From: Cocos nucifera
Taxonomy: Eukaryota; Streptophyta; Magnoliopsida; Arecales; Arecaceae
Length of the DNA: 64,000 bases
Direction: 5' to 3'
NCBI GenBank assembly: GCA_006176705.1
Contig: QRFJ01004967.1
Span: 1 to 64,000, forward strand
Below, piece by piece: positions 23,748 to 36,840 of this stretch (positions are counted from its first letter, which is position 1; each line of letters opens with the position of its first letter). A program made the position numbers and the translations under genes. The notes under the pieces are model-generated. The model worked only from the letters and a program-made list of their open reading frames with translations. It searched no databases and was not told where the DNA came from.

Positions 23748-26214
23748 TGAAGGATTTAGTGTACAGGGTGGATGCATGAATTTCAAAGCAAAATACATGA
23801 AATCAAATAAACCAAACTTGAACCCTAGGACCACCTCATTAGCAATTAAATCATATAACATGCATTTGTAACATAAGAGAAAGTATTAGAACATACCTCT
23901 TATCGCTAAACCCTAAATTCATCCTAATCACCGATAGCAATCCATCAGGGTTTCCACTAGATAACCACGTGTTCACCCTCCAATGTTGATCCACACTGAG
24001 ACTTGATCAAGACACCAGCACCTCTAATTTATATAATTAAAGTTCTAATAATAAGAACTTTAATTATAAGGGCAAGACCTTCTTAAGCCTTTATGTCACC
24101 TTCCTTGCCTCTCCTTATCTATCTTTCTTTTTCTTTTGTCTTCTTAATTTTCCTTCCTAATCTCTTAGGCTTAAGATAACTTCTTGTCCCTATAATGACA
24201 AGGTCTAGATAAGAGAAGGGAAGAAAGAAAATTGGACAAAAAAAAACTCTTGTAAGAAAGAAAAGATAATGTTCACACACTCACGGACTCTTGATGCGCA
24301 CCCTTATTTATAATGTACGTAGGGGTGCCATCTAAAAATCTCACACCCTTCCCATATCAATATCTCACACCCCATCATCAAATCTCACACCCATCTGAAT
24401 TTTGTGCCATTTAAAATTATGTAGACTTAGTCTAAGAGGTGCCTTAAAATAGGACTCTTCGGACTAATTCTACGTAGTTTTTCTATCAAGAGTCACAATG
24501 CATAAATATATGGCACCATAATTCAAAGGTTTGGATCAGATTAGATGGCCATCTAATGGCTCTTAAAGGGATGCCCATTCATCAAGAAGGCATGGAGATG
24601 TACTTTGAATAGTCAAAGTCCCAAGAGGCGTAAAGAAGAAGTGGGCGGCAAGGAGTCCAAAGCGGCAAGGACTCTTGGGTGACAAAACATCTTAGGCGAA
24701 AAGAAAAAAGAGAATTTCATCTACAAAAAGACTCTTCTGTGCCCCATATCTGACGTCCATGCTAATATAAAAGTTTACATGACATAACAATATTGAAAAA
24801 GTCAAAGAAGGTAGGCGCCAACTTATTCCATGCGCCAAAGAGTCCTTTGCGCATGAAAGACTTCCCACGCATAAGAGAGAGATTCTCTGGTGCGTGGGAT
24901 GCAGGTATGTGGCATCCAATCTAAAGCCCAATCAATCTAGGTTAATCCAACTCAAGACCAAATCCTATTTGGCTCAAATTGGATCTTAATTAGCCCAAAT
25001 CGGAAGTTGATTCGAATCCAATTCGAAACCAGGTGCTAGGGTTTGCAACATGTGCTAGCATGTTCATCTTGCAAACATGGTCTAATCCAATTAGACCCTT
25101 AATCAATTCTCTTTATGTGTGATCCATTGGATTTCACATCTAACCAGCAGTGAGTCTAGATGTGATTTGACCTGATCTGGTTAGAACTCAACCAAATTGA
25201 TTTAGGTCAAAACCAGCCAACCCAATTTGACTTAATTTAGAATACTTTTTAATTTAATAATTAAATTAAAATTTTAATTTAATCAAACCCACAAGACATG
25301 ATTGACATCTAGCAATGTATCAAGACTACCCAGAAGATATGAAATTTTGATAGAAATACCAAAAATACCCTTCAGTGAAAATTACCATGCAACTAGATCC
25401 TTCGATCTCCCTGCATCCTGAATATGACTCTGGGTATGGAAATATGTCAACCCCAATATCATATTCATTTCTCTTTCAATCTCATGATGATGATTCATTT
25501 AATAAAATATTAGAAACCATTTCTAATTTTTCATCATGCTTTGATCAAAGTCTTCTTGAATCATCATTTGTTTGAAGCAAATAGGATGCTATTTCCTCTT
25601 ACCAGGAGAGATCGATTCCATGTTAACCTACTCACAACCATCATATATATAATCTACCATATCCAGATCATCCTATACATAACTGAGTCATGAATGAGTA
25701 TGAACCAAAATATGGATTTATATATATAAGATTCTATGGTAGTTTCAGGTCAAAGGATTACATGCACAAATTTCACTATGAGAACCATCTATTGACATGT
25801 AGATAAGACTCCATTAGATATTCTCAATTTGGATCAATTCAATGAACTCATTCTCTAATGAGCACCCACATTCTTGTATTAGTGTCATACACAAGTTATT
25901 GTGAGATCAATCACCCTCTCAATCGAGCATACAAAGAATGTGCTAGTCTTACCGAAAAACATTGATCCCTAACTCAATGTCCCATCGACTAGGAATATTT
26001 AAATTAGGATTTTAAGATTTTAGGTCTCACTAGTATGATCTCATCATAATCCTAAAATCATAGCCCTAATTTATAGGATTTATCATAATCTTAAATAAAT
26101 AATAAGACACTGTATATGATGAAATAAATGCCTTTATTTATTAAAAATGTCATTACATGATTCTGGAAGATAAAGAACATCCCAATAAATTGGCTTGAGG
26201 GCATATTTCTTTCA
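23748..26214 (-). repeat. Solo LTR of family C (2,467 bp)
   Basis: It starts TGAAGGATTTAGTGTACAGG, ends GGCATATTTCTTTCA, and aligns throughout with the LTRs of element C. There is no internal sequence, and perfect 5-bp duplications flank it. It therefore arose by insertion of a family-C element and later LTR-LTR recombination. TATA motif at 24302-24312 (minus). Confidence 0.95.
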
Positions 26215-27780
26215 TCCATTTTGGATCTCATGGCTTCTATCCATTTCGTACAGTTGGGTCTCTACATCGCATCCATATAAGTGATCGGATCCTCATCGTT
26301 CTCATCGAGTTCGTTGGGATCACCATCCTAGACCAAGAATCCATAGTATCTATCCAGATGGCGTGGTACTCCACTAGATCGCCTTAATGGTGTGGGTTCA
26401 CTAGGCTTCGAATCTGATCTAATCAAATCTGACTTAGGTTCAATATTCTGTGTTGGACTTTCTACCTGTTGAACTTCACCAAGTTCAACCTTAGAGGTAA
26501 CAGTTCCTTCACTAAGGAACTCCTTTTCCAGAAAGGTTGCCCTAAGGCTGACGAACACGTTTTGTTCATCAGAATGGTAGAAATAGTATCCTTTGGTCTC
26601 TTTTGGATATCCTATAAATGTGCACTTGTCAGACCTAGGTCCAAGTTTATCTGTAATTAACCGTTTGACATAAGCCAAGCACCCCCCGACCCTGAGGTGT
26701 GAAAGTGCTGGCTTATGTCCTATCCATATCTCATATGGAGTTTTAACCATAGATTTACTTAGAATCCTATTTAAAAGATAGCAAGCCAATTCAAGTGCAT
26801 ATCCCCAGAGGGATATCGACAAGCTGCCAAAACCCATCATGGATCGAACCATATCTAACAAAGTTCGATTCCTTCTTTCAAATACAACATTATGCTGTGG
26901 TGTTCCTGGAGGAGTCCATTGGGAGAGAATCCTATTCTCTTCTAGATATGTGAGAAACTCACCAGAAAGGTATTCCCCTCCTCAGTCAGACCAAAGAGTT
27001 TTAACACTCTTTTCAGTTTATTTTTCTACTTCACTTCAGAATCGTTTGAACATTTCAAATGAATCCGACTTATGTTTCATTTGATAGACATATCCAAATT
27101 TAGATAGATCATCTATGAAAGTGATGAAGTAGACATATCCACCTTTGGCACTAGTACTCATTGGTCCACATACATCAGTATATACTAGTCCTAAGAGTTC
27201 AGTAGCTCTCTCACCATTTTCAGTAAAAGGTGACTTAGTCATTTTATCAAGAAGACAGGATTCACAGGTTGGAAGCAATTCACAATCACTAAGTTTGAGG
27301 ATACCCTCTTGAGCCAACTTGCTTATCCTATTCTTATTTATATGATCCAGCCTATAGTGCCATAAATATATATCTATCACATTATCTAATCTAGGATGTT
27401 TACCAGTTGAATAGACTACATTAATAGATTGTGATAACATATATACACCATTATTCAATTATCCATAGAAAACAGTAACACCATTCATAATGACATTACA
27501 AACTCATTTCTTTATTAAAATTTTATAATTATTCATGGCCAAAAGGCCTACAAAAATGATATGTAAAAAAAAAACTAGGATAGAAATGACAATCACTAAG
27601 AACAACGGTATAAGATTCAAATACAAGTTTCAAAATTTCCAAAGCTAGAACTGAAACTAGTTTTCTATCTCCAACGTTCAGAAATCTCTCATCTTGCTCG
27701 AATCTTCTACTGACCTGCAACCCCTACAACGAATTGCAAATATGATAAGAGCTTTCGGTATCCAATACCTAGTCAATAAT
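26215..27780 (-). pseudogene. D protease and integrase
   Basis: Integrates the cDNA into host chromatin in an active element. The protease motif (VLDTESSYHICN) is near 27765-27725. The integrase zinc domain lies at 27370-27240 (WHYRLDHINKNRISKL ... CESCLLDKM, His-His-Cys-Cys retained). The core continues with VYTDVCGPMS (27175) and FIDDLSKFGYVY (27120), and the C-terminal box with MVRSMMGFGSLSISLWGYAL from 26861 and TPYEIWIGHKPALSHLRV. The region ends near LDRYYGFLV at 26330, with the linker down to 26220. Stops and frameshifts fall near 27530, 27480 and 26990, where the catalytic RSD is followed by a stop in place of Arg/Gln. Confidence 0.9.
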
Positions 27781-28668
27781 ATCACACATAGAGAAATTGT
27801 AAAGAGTTATCATATAAATATCTTATCCAACAAAGCCTGCTTCTTCCTCTGCCTATTCGAGTCCAGGGAGGCAATGTACTGAGGATAGTTCCTTTTTCAA
27901 TGCCCCCGCTTCTTGAAGAAGAAGCATTGGCTTGACTCTTATCGGGCTTGGTTTTTTGGGTCGGAGCCTGCACAGATGTCCTAGCCTGAACATGCACCTT
28001 CTTGGCTTTCTTCTTCTTGTCCTTCTTTCCTTTTCCAAAGGATTGAGAACGAGAAAATGAACCTCCCACTAAGTTCACTGACTCTTTATGGAGCTGGTAA
28101 TCCTTCTCAAAGTTTTGAAGTAACCCCAGTAACCCGTGGTAGTCAACTTTAGGCTTTGACATTCTATAATGTGTAAGAAATGGAAGATAAGACTTGAGCA
28201 GCAAGTTCAGTATTGCATCTTTCCCAAGTTGTTTGTGCAAGAGAAAGTCGAGCTTGTTCAAGCACTCTATCAGCTCGATCATGTATGGTACATGATCAGT
28301 GATAGAGGCTCCATCGCATATTCTGACGTTGAAGATGGTGCAACTAGTCTTATGCCTCTCAACGTCATCGGATGTGCCAAAAGAATCCTCCAACACTTGA
28401 AGCATTTCATTTGGCTGAGCTGTCTCAAACCTATGATTGAACTTGTCGCTCATCACAGCCAGCATAATGCAGTGCACCATGGTTCGATCATTGAGCTACT
28501 TTTGATAAGTGTCTCTGACTGTTCCACGTGCATTGGCAGCTGGCTCCTCAGGTGTAGGATCCGTTCATGCTCCAAGACAATCTTCAACTTTCAATGCCAG
28601 CTATCAAAGTTGGATCCCACCAACTTATCATTGTCCAATAATGATCAGAGCGATAGAAAAATGGTCAT
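27781..28668 (-). pseudogene. D gag
   Basis: Copia gag with ATG at 28668. The body MVHCIMLAVMSDKFNHRFE starts at 28480 and reads openly past ITDHVPYMIELIECLNKLDF to a Lys-rich tail (GKGKKDKKKKAKK, near 28030). In the other frame the zinc knuckle is visible around 27930-27870 with two of its Cys lost (C-F-F-F...H...Y). At least two frameshifts (near 28490 and 27950) and two stops (TGA for Trp near 28645 and 28590) break it. Confidence 0.85.
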
Positions 28669-29820
28669 ATCTGCATAAAGAAAAAACATAACCTAATTAG
28701 TAATTGATTTATTAAACCTAGAGATTTGGACTTTAATTAAAAGGGTCTCCCACTATTTTATTTGAATTGGTAGCCTCTACCTCCAATTTGAGGAATTATC
28801 CTAATTCCTTAGTGGGTACTAGAATCCACATAGACTGTACACAAGCCCAACTTTGGTTGGCCCACCCATGTACATCTAAGGGTAGGTTCATAACCAATTA
28901 TTTCTTCAAATAATTTTTAGTAATTAAATTTTGCCCCAGGCCCTGATCAGTTGGCTTTGGCCTTCTTAGAAAAGGGTCCAATTAGGTCCAACCATTAACA
29001 TGACCATGCTTGGCCCATCCTACTAATGAATGATCAGGCCCAACTTTGGTTGGCCCACCTAACCACCATTTAGAAAGATGTATCCAAGAGATCATATAAT
29101 GAATGATAATTTCATCAACCGATAAGCACCAGGCCTTTGGGCATTCAATGATTATCCAACTAGTAGACCTATTATCATCCACTTTAATGGGAGGTTATGA
29201 TCCAGTTATCATATAACTATTTTATTTTAGGAACCTAATAATTTTAGAGAATTTATTTATAAAAGTGAATAGGTCAGATTAACTAGCTTGTCATGATCCT
29301 CCCACTGGCTTCACCAAGTCAGCTTAAGGGAGACCACTAATAGGCTGGTCTAGGAGCACCTAAATTAGTCACACTGATTTACCTAGCTGACATGGGTCAA
29401 CTCAAATTGTCAAGTGATCTGATCAAAACTCAATCTCACCAAGAAGGATAGGTAAGTGAGATCGGTGGAAGGGTTTACCAAAGTTTGCCTTAGACACCAT
29501 TGAAAATGGCTAGGTAAATGGGTTGCCAATTAAAAACCACCGATCGTATATGCCAAACTTACCTTAGACACCAACTGGTTTAATTAGTCTTGATTAGATC
29601 AACCTAACAATTCGAGCTAGTCCTCTTAGGCAAGAATTAAGTCCATTTAGTACTTGTCCATGGACAACCTTTTTACTATAAGGGGTAAATCTTACAGCAG
29701 AATGACCTTATGGCAATTCGTGATATCTAATTTTTTTTTTAATTTTTAGATTTAATAATTAAATTATAAATTAGATCTAATCTAAGAAATATCTAAATAT
29801 GCATAAAAATCATGTAATAA
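28669..29820 (-). other. D untranslated leader
   Basis: About 1.15 kb without coding potential. It aligns with the B0 leader at 63130-64000, including a block repeated within the leader around 28845 and 29035 (CCCAACTTTGGTTGGCCCA). In B0 the corresponding repeats are at 63315 and 63510. Confidence 0.7.
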
Positions 29821-29839
29821 GAACCTCGCTCTGATACCA
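29821..29839 (-). other. D primer binding site (tRNA-iMet)
   Basis: Reverse complement TGGTATCAGAGCGAGGTTC, the longest and cleanest initiator tRNA-Met primer site in the window, two bases from the LTR. Confidence 0.92.
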
Positions 29840-30331
29840 ATTGAAGAAACCAGATCTAGGATTTCATAGGTAGATCTTGAAAATTTTTCAAGATTAGAAA
29901 GACTTAAATAAATCAAATATTTATTTAAATAAATATATAAATACCTAGATCTTGGGTCTATTACATGATCAAGACATGATATTAAATTAAAAATTAAAAA
30001 TATAAAGAAGGAAAGATTGATCATATCAACCTAGATCTATAAAACATCTAATACAGCTATAAAATAACAAATTGGATCTATTATCTGAGCATGTTAGGCA
30101 TTCTAACTTACTGATCCGAGCTTGAGGATGAAGTCATGAGCTACACACGCATTCGACCTCTAGGAGTCATCCACACGAGCCCATGAACATGATCAGAGGT
30201 CCTGATGCAGGAAATCAGCATGGTATGCTAGCACTATATTGATCTCTCTTCGACGATCGATCCGATGCTTTCTTCTTCAAAACTTGGATACTCTAGAATA
30301 CCAGAAGAAAAGGAAGAAGATTTGTGATGTT

Positions 30332-30336
30332 GAGAC
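30332..30336. other. Target duplication GAGAC, left of solo LTR A
   Basis: Identical GAGAC at 32619-32623. The empty site is visible in the D 3' LTR near 10280. Confidence 0.95.
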
Positions 30337-30907
30337 TGAAGGAAAAATCTTATTTTTGGATCAGGTTCGTTTAGATCTGATTTGATTAAGAGGGATATTT
30401 TAAAAAAAAATTTCTTAGATCCAAATCAGATTTGAGACTCTTCAGATCCAATTTTATCAATCTGATAAAATAAAAATAAAAATAAATTAAATTAAATCTA
30501 ATTTAATTATACCTTGTTATGGGTAATCCTATTATCTTGTGATGATGCCAATGTTTACCTAAGGTTCTGGATGTAGTCATGCAAGTGCCTAGCCTCTACC
30601 AGTATCCACTCAAATAAGATCTGAAGATCTTCTCCTTATCAATCTATACTCCAAAGATTAGATCTGGATCTAATCTTGAAGGTCTTCAAAACATCTTTTG
30701 AAGATCAGGTGTTGTCTCTTGCAGCAGTGCTGCCTTCTTCTTTCTTGTCGCCTTTCTCTTGCTTGGATCACACCAAACTCGAGTCCAAAGCTTCTTGGGC
30801 ATGGAGAGGAGAGAGAAAATCTTAAGATGGCATGAAAAGAGAGAGAGAGAGAAGCCTTGTGGCATGGGCAAAGGGTAGAGAATCTTAATCCTAGGTGCAG
30901 ATAGTGT

Positions 30908-30916
30908 TTATATATA
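30908..30916 (-). promoter_or_regulatory. Putative TATA box of solo LTR A
   Basis: TATATATAA on the minus strand at the position equivalent to the TATAAATA of P's LTR. Confidence 0.5.
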
Positions 30917-31150
30917 CCCTACTGCACCATGCAGTGCCACATCATCCCGACCAATCATGACTCTTCGTGCAATCAGATCTAAATCTAATTGGTGGGATGA
31001 CATCATCTGATCTAATCAGATTAGAGTCCCTCATAAACCTCCTTAGATGGCGCCAAAACTGATCAAATATGACTCATTGGTGCTACCCAAGTTGAATGCA
31101 TGAAGCAATTGGAGTCCCATCTATATGGGACTCCAATCCTTATCCACTTT

Positions 31151-31178
31151 GGGCGCACGCCTCCCTAGGTGTGCGCCC
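31151..31178. other. Stem-loop in solo LTR A
   Basis: GGGCGCACGC pairs with GTGTGCGCCC around an 8-nt loop, with one wobble. It is the counterpart of 5120-5147. Confidence 0.55.
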
Positions 31179-34100
31179 CTTGCCTTTCTACTATTTAGAA
31201 GGTGGACAAGGGTTAAAGCTCTCTTCTATGGCTGCATGACACATGGGCAGATGTCTAAGTATCAAAGGTCAATATTTGACCAAAGTCCAAAGACAAAATT
31301 TAGTAGGTGATGGAAAATGGCAGATGTTGTCTCAAATTTATTCCATAAATTAAGATAACTCTTTTCTGACCTGGACAAGCTCCAGTTAGACCAAGTAAAG
31401 GTTTCTAAGTGAGCTCAAACATATTTGGCTCAGTTGAGACAACTTTTAATGATTATTGAAGGAGAACATTAGGCTCAATCATGTGCTAGCATGATTTTCT
31501 TGAACCTAATTGAATCTTATTCAAATCAATTGAACTGGGTTAGTCCGATTGATGATATCCAGATCCAAACCCTTGTTTGTGTGATCCATTTAGGTTTAGT
31601 TCCATATGATAATGGGATATGTCATGATCTCTATCATCGACATCATCAAAACATCTTTTGATGGATCAGAACTTTTCTGATTCAGACAATTAGTATGATC
31701 AATCATCCAAATCATTCTAATTGCTTCCAAAATCTATCAATGACACCTAGCAGCATATGGTGGCAACTCATCAAAACTGAAAATGAACCTATCGGTGCAG
31801 TTATCTATGTGATTAAGTTCCTCTATCTTGAGCTCTGATTGGATTAGGATTTAAGGTGATCTCGTCAAATCCTAATTTCCATCATATGAATTAATCATTC
31901 AATTTAAGTCCAATGTGAAAATCCTAATAGAAACTCTTTCTATTGTTTCACCCTACCATGGCCATGGGCTTATTGACTTGATTCTCATGATCATCATAGG
32001 GCTGCTCCTCATCTACTGAGGTAGATAGATTTCCTATTGGTGCAATCCAATTTCTACAATAAACAATCTATAGCCAACATACACCTCAAGGTTTCGAATG
32101 GCTAGGAGATCGAGTTATGGTGTAGTCAAACTATAACACCCTCAAGGTGAACTGTCGATGCACCTTAGATCAAAAAATCAGACATACTACTGTAGCTTCG
32201 AGCTAGTTATTGATGAGAAGGTAGACTTTCTAATGACTGCTCGAGGTGGTCACGCTCAGTTCCCTCATTCTCTATGTACTCCCGCTCCAGTGTCTTTACA
32301 CCATAGACTTAAGACTCATCTATCCTAAAGAAGCGATCGTACACCAACCTTCCGGATCAATCACCATCCTCATGATGATCCTATGGTTGGAAGCATTTTA
32401 TAAGTCAATAATAAAAATTCATGTCTTAAATTTTCAACTCTTAAAAATATGAACTATCATTACCATTAACTCAAGGGATGTATCACAGACACTTTCAAAT
32501 ACACACTATGATAGAAAATAACCCATTTTATTATTTATAGTCAAAATTATAATTTTGCCCATAGATGTGTATTACAAGTGTTAGCCAATTCTGACTTCTA
32601 GGGCACACATATCTAACAGAGACACCTCTCAAAAGCTCACAAAAAGGAAGGAAGAGATCTAAAACAAAAACCCTAGAAGAAGATCCTCTTCTTCTTCTTT
32701 GTTCTTTTTTTAGACACCCTGATTTGTATTTTTAATATCTCCATGACCCAGATGAATTTTTCTTTGATTCTTTGACACCAAAGAGACATCTCAAATGTCT
32801 ACAATGTATACAAATTTAAGCCAAAAATTCTCTTTAAATAAAGAGATATGCAAAGTTCAAGATTGGTCAAAAACCTAGACTAGGAATGTCCAAACATAGA
32901 AAGTTGTTAGGGTGCCCAACTCTTAGGCGCCTCCACCTTTTTTTCTATCATGGACTAGCAAAGGGGGTGCACAAAAGATCCCTATTTTACCATGAAAATC
33001 AAAGGAAATAACGAAAGATGGGTTGTCACACAATGGGAAGATGATTTGGTCAACAAGGATTCTATCTCATAGAATCCTTAAGCAAAACTAATTCCCCTTT
33101 TGACTTGGTCTTCCAAGAAACTTCCATATGAGAAATAGAAGAGAGAAAGGGGGGTGTGAGAAGCCTTTGTGCATAAATAATTTTACATAAACACATAAAG
33201 AGAAAAGGGTGGGGCGTGAGGATTAGGTGGCACAAGGAATAGGGAGTCCTAGTCATACTAGGACTCTTGTTTTGACTTGGTCAAACAAAGTCTTTTAACC
33301 AAATAGAAACAAGAGTAAACCAACCCAATTAAATAAGATCCTAACCCATTTAAGGACTTAATTAAATTAGATTTAATTCTAATTTAGTTTTCTAATCAAA
33401 TTAAAAAATTGGATTGACCCGAGTCTTAGTTAGACTAGGACTAGTTCTTCCTTGCACTTGGCTTATGCAATAAGCCAATTGGACTTGATCCAATCAAGCC
33501 CAAATCAAATATTATTAAATTATATTTAATTATACTTAATCTCAGCCTACTGGCTTAATCAAATTAAGCCAATTATCAATCAAATTGCTAATTGATCCTC
33601 CTGCAATACTTTCGCTAGGTTAAACATCAACCATATTGATCGTTTAATCTTAAAATGATTCTAAATCGCTGATCAACCATCCGATCGGAACATGAACTCT
33701 AATGTGTGTGACCTCATAGGTCCGAACCTAATTCGATAGCATAAGAATAAATTTCTATACCAATTAAAGTGACCATCTAGCAATGATACTCGATGGTTGA
33801 ATAAGTCGAAGGTGTAGAGCACCATCCTTAGAACCCATGCAGATATAGTTTCCATATAATTCATCCCCTTGACCATAATGCTCATAGGATACCTTAGAGT
33901 TCAACTATCAACTCTGATCAAGTTGTCCACATTGTATTTCAAAATATCAAATCCATCTGATGGATTATGCTTGCCAAGATTTTGCTATATTGAAATACAA
34001 TGATACATTCTTCTCTAACTCTTGGAGTGGTCAATTCCATCTTGATCACACTCCAACTTTGTAAGTACTTGACTGTGCCCAAAAGCCTTCCATTGCTGAA

Positions 34101-34593
34101 TTAGAAATTTAGTTAGTCCGGTACCAAAGCACAGTAAGTTGCTTGCAAGTCAATGAGGTAATCTCAGGTCTAAGGGATACTTATACCTATATCCCATCAG
34201 AGACATTCTCGACTATAGAATGCTCTAGAGTTGATCACGTTCAATGATGATGTACCCATACATCTTATCTGTATGTCATACTAGTGTCTTCACACTCCTT
34301 AGTTAAGAGGACAACCAACCTATATGGCATATAGCGATCTATGCTCAATAGACGCTGTCGTCCTAATTAACAACCTATCATTTGGTCGTGAATAAGTTTA
34401 AGAACTAATCGATAAATCCTCTCTTTATCGAAACTAAATAGTCCTAAGGACTTCATCACAATAATGGAGTTCACTAGAAGATGTAAATTTATGATGCAAA
34501 AGATGTCAAAAAATTTTTATTAATTAATAAATCAATTACAATATCTTAACCATCAATAGGCTAACAATTGGCTTTGGGTTACAATTTCCAACA

Positions 34594-35255
34594 CATGGGC
34601 TTATAGACTTGATTCTCATGATCATCATAGGGCTACTCGTCATCTACCGAGATAGATAGATCTCTTATTGGTGCAATCCAATTTCTACAATGAACATACT
34701 ATAGCCAACATACACCTTAGGATTTCAAATGGCTAGGAGATTGAGTTATGGTGTAGTCAAACTACAACACCCTCAAGGTGAATTGCCGATGCACCTCAGG
34801 TTAAAGAATTAGACACACTACTGCAACATCGGACCTATCATCGATAAGAAGGTAGACTTCCTTATGAATACTCAAGGTGGTCATGCTCAGTGCCCTTGTT
34901 CTCTAACGAGTACCTGTACTCTCGCTCTGGTGTCTCCACACCATAGACTCAAAACTCATCTACTCAAAGAAAGCGATCGTACACCAACCTTCTGGATCAA
35001 TCACCATCCTCATGATGATCCTATGGTCGGAAGCAGTTTATGAGTTAATTATAAAAATTCATGTCTTAAATTTTTAACTCTTTGAAAATATGAATTATCA
35101 TTACCATTAACTCAAAGGATGTATCACATACACTTTAAATACATACTATGATAAAAATTAATTTTTTTATTAATTTATAGTTAAAATTATAAAATTGCCC
35201 TTAAAAGTGTGTTACAAGTATTAGTCAATCTAGCTTCTATGGCATACATCTAACA
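34594..35255 (-). repeat. E1 3' LTR, right part (family A), beginning with the CATGG target copy
   Basis: CATGG at 34594-34598 is the right target duplication of D. The rest matches 60830-61486 of the E1 5' LTR and the end of solo LTR A (31970-32618). It ends CATACATCTAACA at 35255. Confidence 0.9.
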
Positions 35256-35271
35256 AACTCCCACTTGATCT
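35256..35271 (-). other. E1 polypurine tract
   Basis: Reverse complement AGATCAAGTGGGAGTT next to the 3' LTR, corresponding to the tract of P at 3579-3592. Confidence 0.8.
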
Positions 35272-36840
35272 AAAGTCAATTGGCTACAAATCTAAGTCCC
35301 ATCTTCTCAAGGTGGGCTTCGATCTTCTGCTGGCCAAAAGGCTTCATCAGTGGATCTATCGCATTGTCCATAGAGTTGACTCTCTTGACCTCGACGTAAC
35401 CCTTCTCGAGGTAATCATGAATGAGATGGAATCATCGCTCGATGTACTTGGATTTTTGGTGAGACTTTAGCTCCTTAGCTAGGGCTATGGCGTCATTATT
35501 ATCGTAGTACAGGGGGATGGCATCTGATGGCATCACTCTGAGTTCTACGATGAACTTCTTGTATCAGAATGCCTCTTTTACAGCTTTCAATGTAGTGATG
35601 TACTCTACTTCTATATTGGAATATGCTATCACAGTCTGCTTGGAACACTTTTAGCTGATAGCAACACCATTATATGCAAACAGACTACCAGATGTCGACT
35701 TTCGATCATCTATATCAGACATAAAATCGAAGTCTGTATAAACCTGGACCTGGAGTTCTCTATTACCAAAAATCAAAAATATATCCTTAGTCCTCAAGTA
35801 CTTAAGGATATATTTCACAGAAGTCTAGTGCTCTTCATCTAAATTTGACTGAAATCTACTCATGACACTCACAGCATGGGCGATATCAGATCATGTACAT
35901 AGCATGGCGTACATGAGGCTCTCTATTACTGAAGCATAAGGGATCTTGCTTATGTTCAATCTCCTCAGGTGTATTGGGACACATCTTCTTGCTGAGATGA
36001 ATGCCATGTCTAAAGGGCACCAATCCCCTCTTGGAGTTTTCCATGCTAAACCTCTTTAGTACCTCTTCTATGTACATCTTCTATGAGAGACCCAACATCC
36101 TATTCGGTCTATCCCTATAGACCTTAATTTCTAGAATAAAGGATGTCTCTCTTAGGTCTTTCATAGAGAACTCTTTTGATAACTATATTTTAAATATGGT
36201 CAATATGGGAATATTATTTCTAATAAGAAGGATGTCATCCACGTATAGTACGAGGAAGACAACAATGCTCCCACTAATCTTTTTGAATACACATGGTTCC
36301 TTCTCATTCTTGATGAAACCAAATGATTTGATCACATCATTGAAATGAGCATTCCAGCTCCGAGATGCTTGCTTAAATTCATAGATGGACCTTTGCAACT
36401 TGCAGACCATGTGATCAGCATTACTAGATGTGAAACCTAACAACTATTCCATATAGATATCTTCCTCAAGATATTCATTTAAGAAGGCCATTTTCACATC
36501 CATCTACCATATTTCATAATCGAAATAGGCTGCAACAGCAAGCAATATGCGGATGAATTTTAGCATGCCTATCGCGAGAAAGTATTCGGATAGTCAATGC
36601 CTTCACGCTGACTATACCCTTTCGCCACTAACCTAGCATTGAATGTCTCCACATTCATATCTACACCTATCTTTCTCTTGTAGATCCATTTATACCCAAT
36701 AGGTACTATACCTTTAGATGGATCTATGAAGGTCCAAACTTGATTCGAGTGCATTGAGTCAATCTCTAACTTCATTACCACTAACCATTTCTCAAAGTCG
36801 ATATCTAATATCGCCTCATCATAGGTTTTGAGATCATCAC
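35272..36840 (-). pseudogene. E1 pol: RT and RNase H half
   Basis: Minus-strand RT from 36781 (MKLEIDSMHSNQVWTFIDPS, then IGYKWIYKRKIGVDMNVETF and SQREGIDYPNTF). It continues with LQRSIYEFKQASRSWNAHFN and FLVLYVDDILLIRNN (YVDD at 36234-36245), then MYIEEVLKRFSMENSKRG at 36077, and RNase H with a DNN-type motif near 35500. Numerous stops and frame changes interrupt it (between 36569 and 36443, around 36170, and 35880 onward). Gypsy element G is inserted at its upstream edge, just before the Tyr-Asp-Glu-Ala block; integrase resumes at 54973. Confidence 0.88.

Larger units (their letters stand above)
30337..32618 (-). repeat. Solo LTR of family A, subtype A1 (2,282 bp)
   Basis: It starts TGAAGGAAAAATC and ends ACACATATCTAACA on the plus strand, and matches the P 3' LTR (3593-5954) in reverse. 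No internal sequence remains. A perfect target duplication and a visible empty site make this the most securely defined insertion in the window. Minus-strand TATATATAA at 30908-30916. Confidence 0.95.
9781..34593 (-). mobile_element. D: complete family-D Copia element with three nested insertions
   Basis: Minus-strand order is 5' LTR 34593-29842 (split by a solo family-A LTR), PBS 29839-29821, leader, gag ~28668-27850, protease/integrase to 26215, [solo LTR C], RT/RNase H 23747-22212, PPT, 3' LTR 22197-9781 (split near its tip by complete element C). Flanked by perfect CATGG repeats. Without insertions it is about 10 kb. Confidence 0.93.
29842..34593 (-). repeat. D 5' LTR, interrupted by solo LTR A
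   Basis: It starts TGAAGAAACC (29842) and ends TTTCCAACA (34593). Without the inserted solo LTR and one target copy it is about 2.46 kb and aligns with 9781-12188. The insertion point is GAGAC (30332-30336 / 32619-32623); the uninterrupted D 3' LTR reads straight through this site near 10280. Confidence 0.92.

Noticed and set aside
23379..23861. Open frame with an unusual N-terminal extension to D RT
   Set aside because: About 38 N-terminal codons are solo LTR C; it is an accidental fusion across the junction at 23748.
29821..29839. Possible tRNA-Met gene fragments at the TGGTATCAGAGC sites
   Set aside because: Only 12-19 bases match and each sits exactly between an LTR and a leader, so they are primer binding sites.
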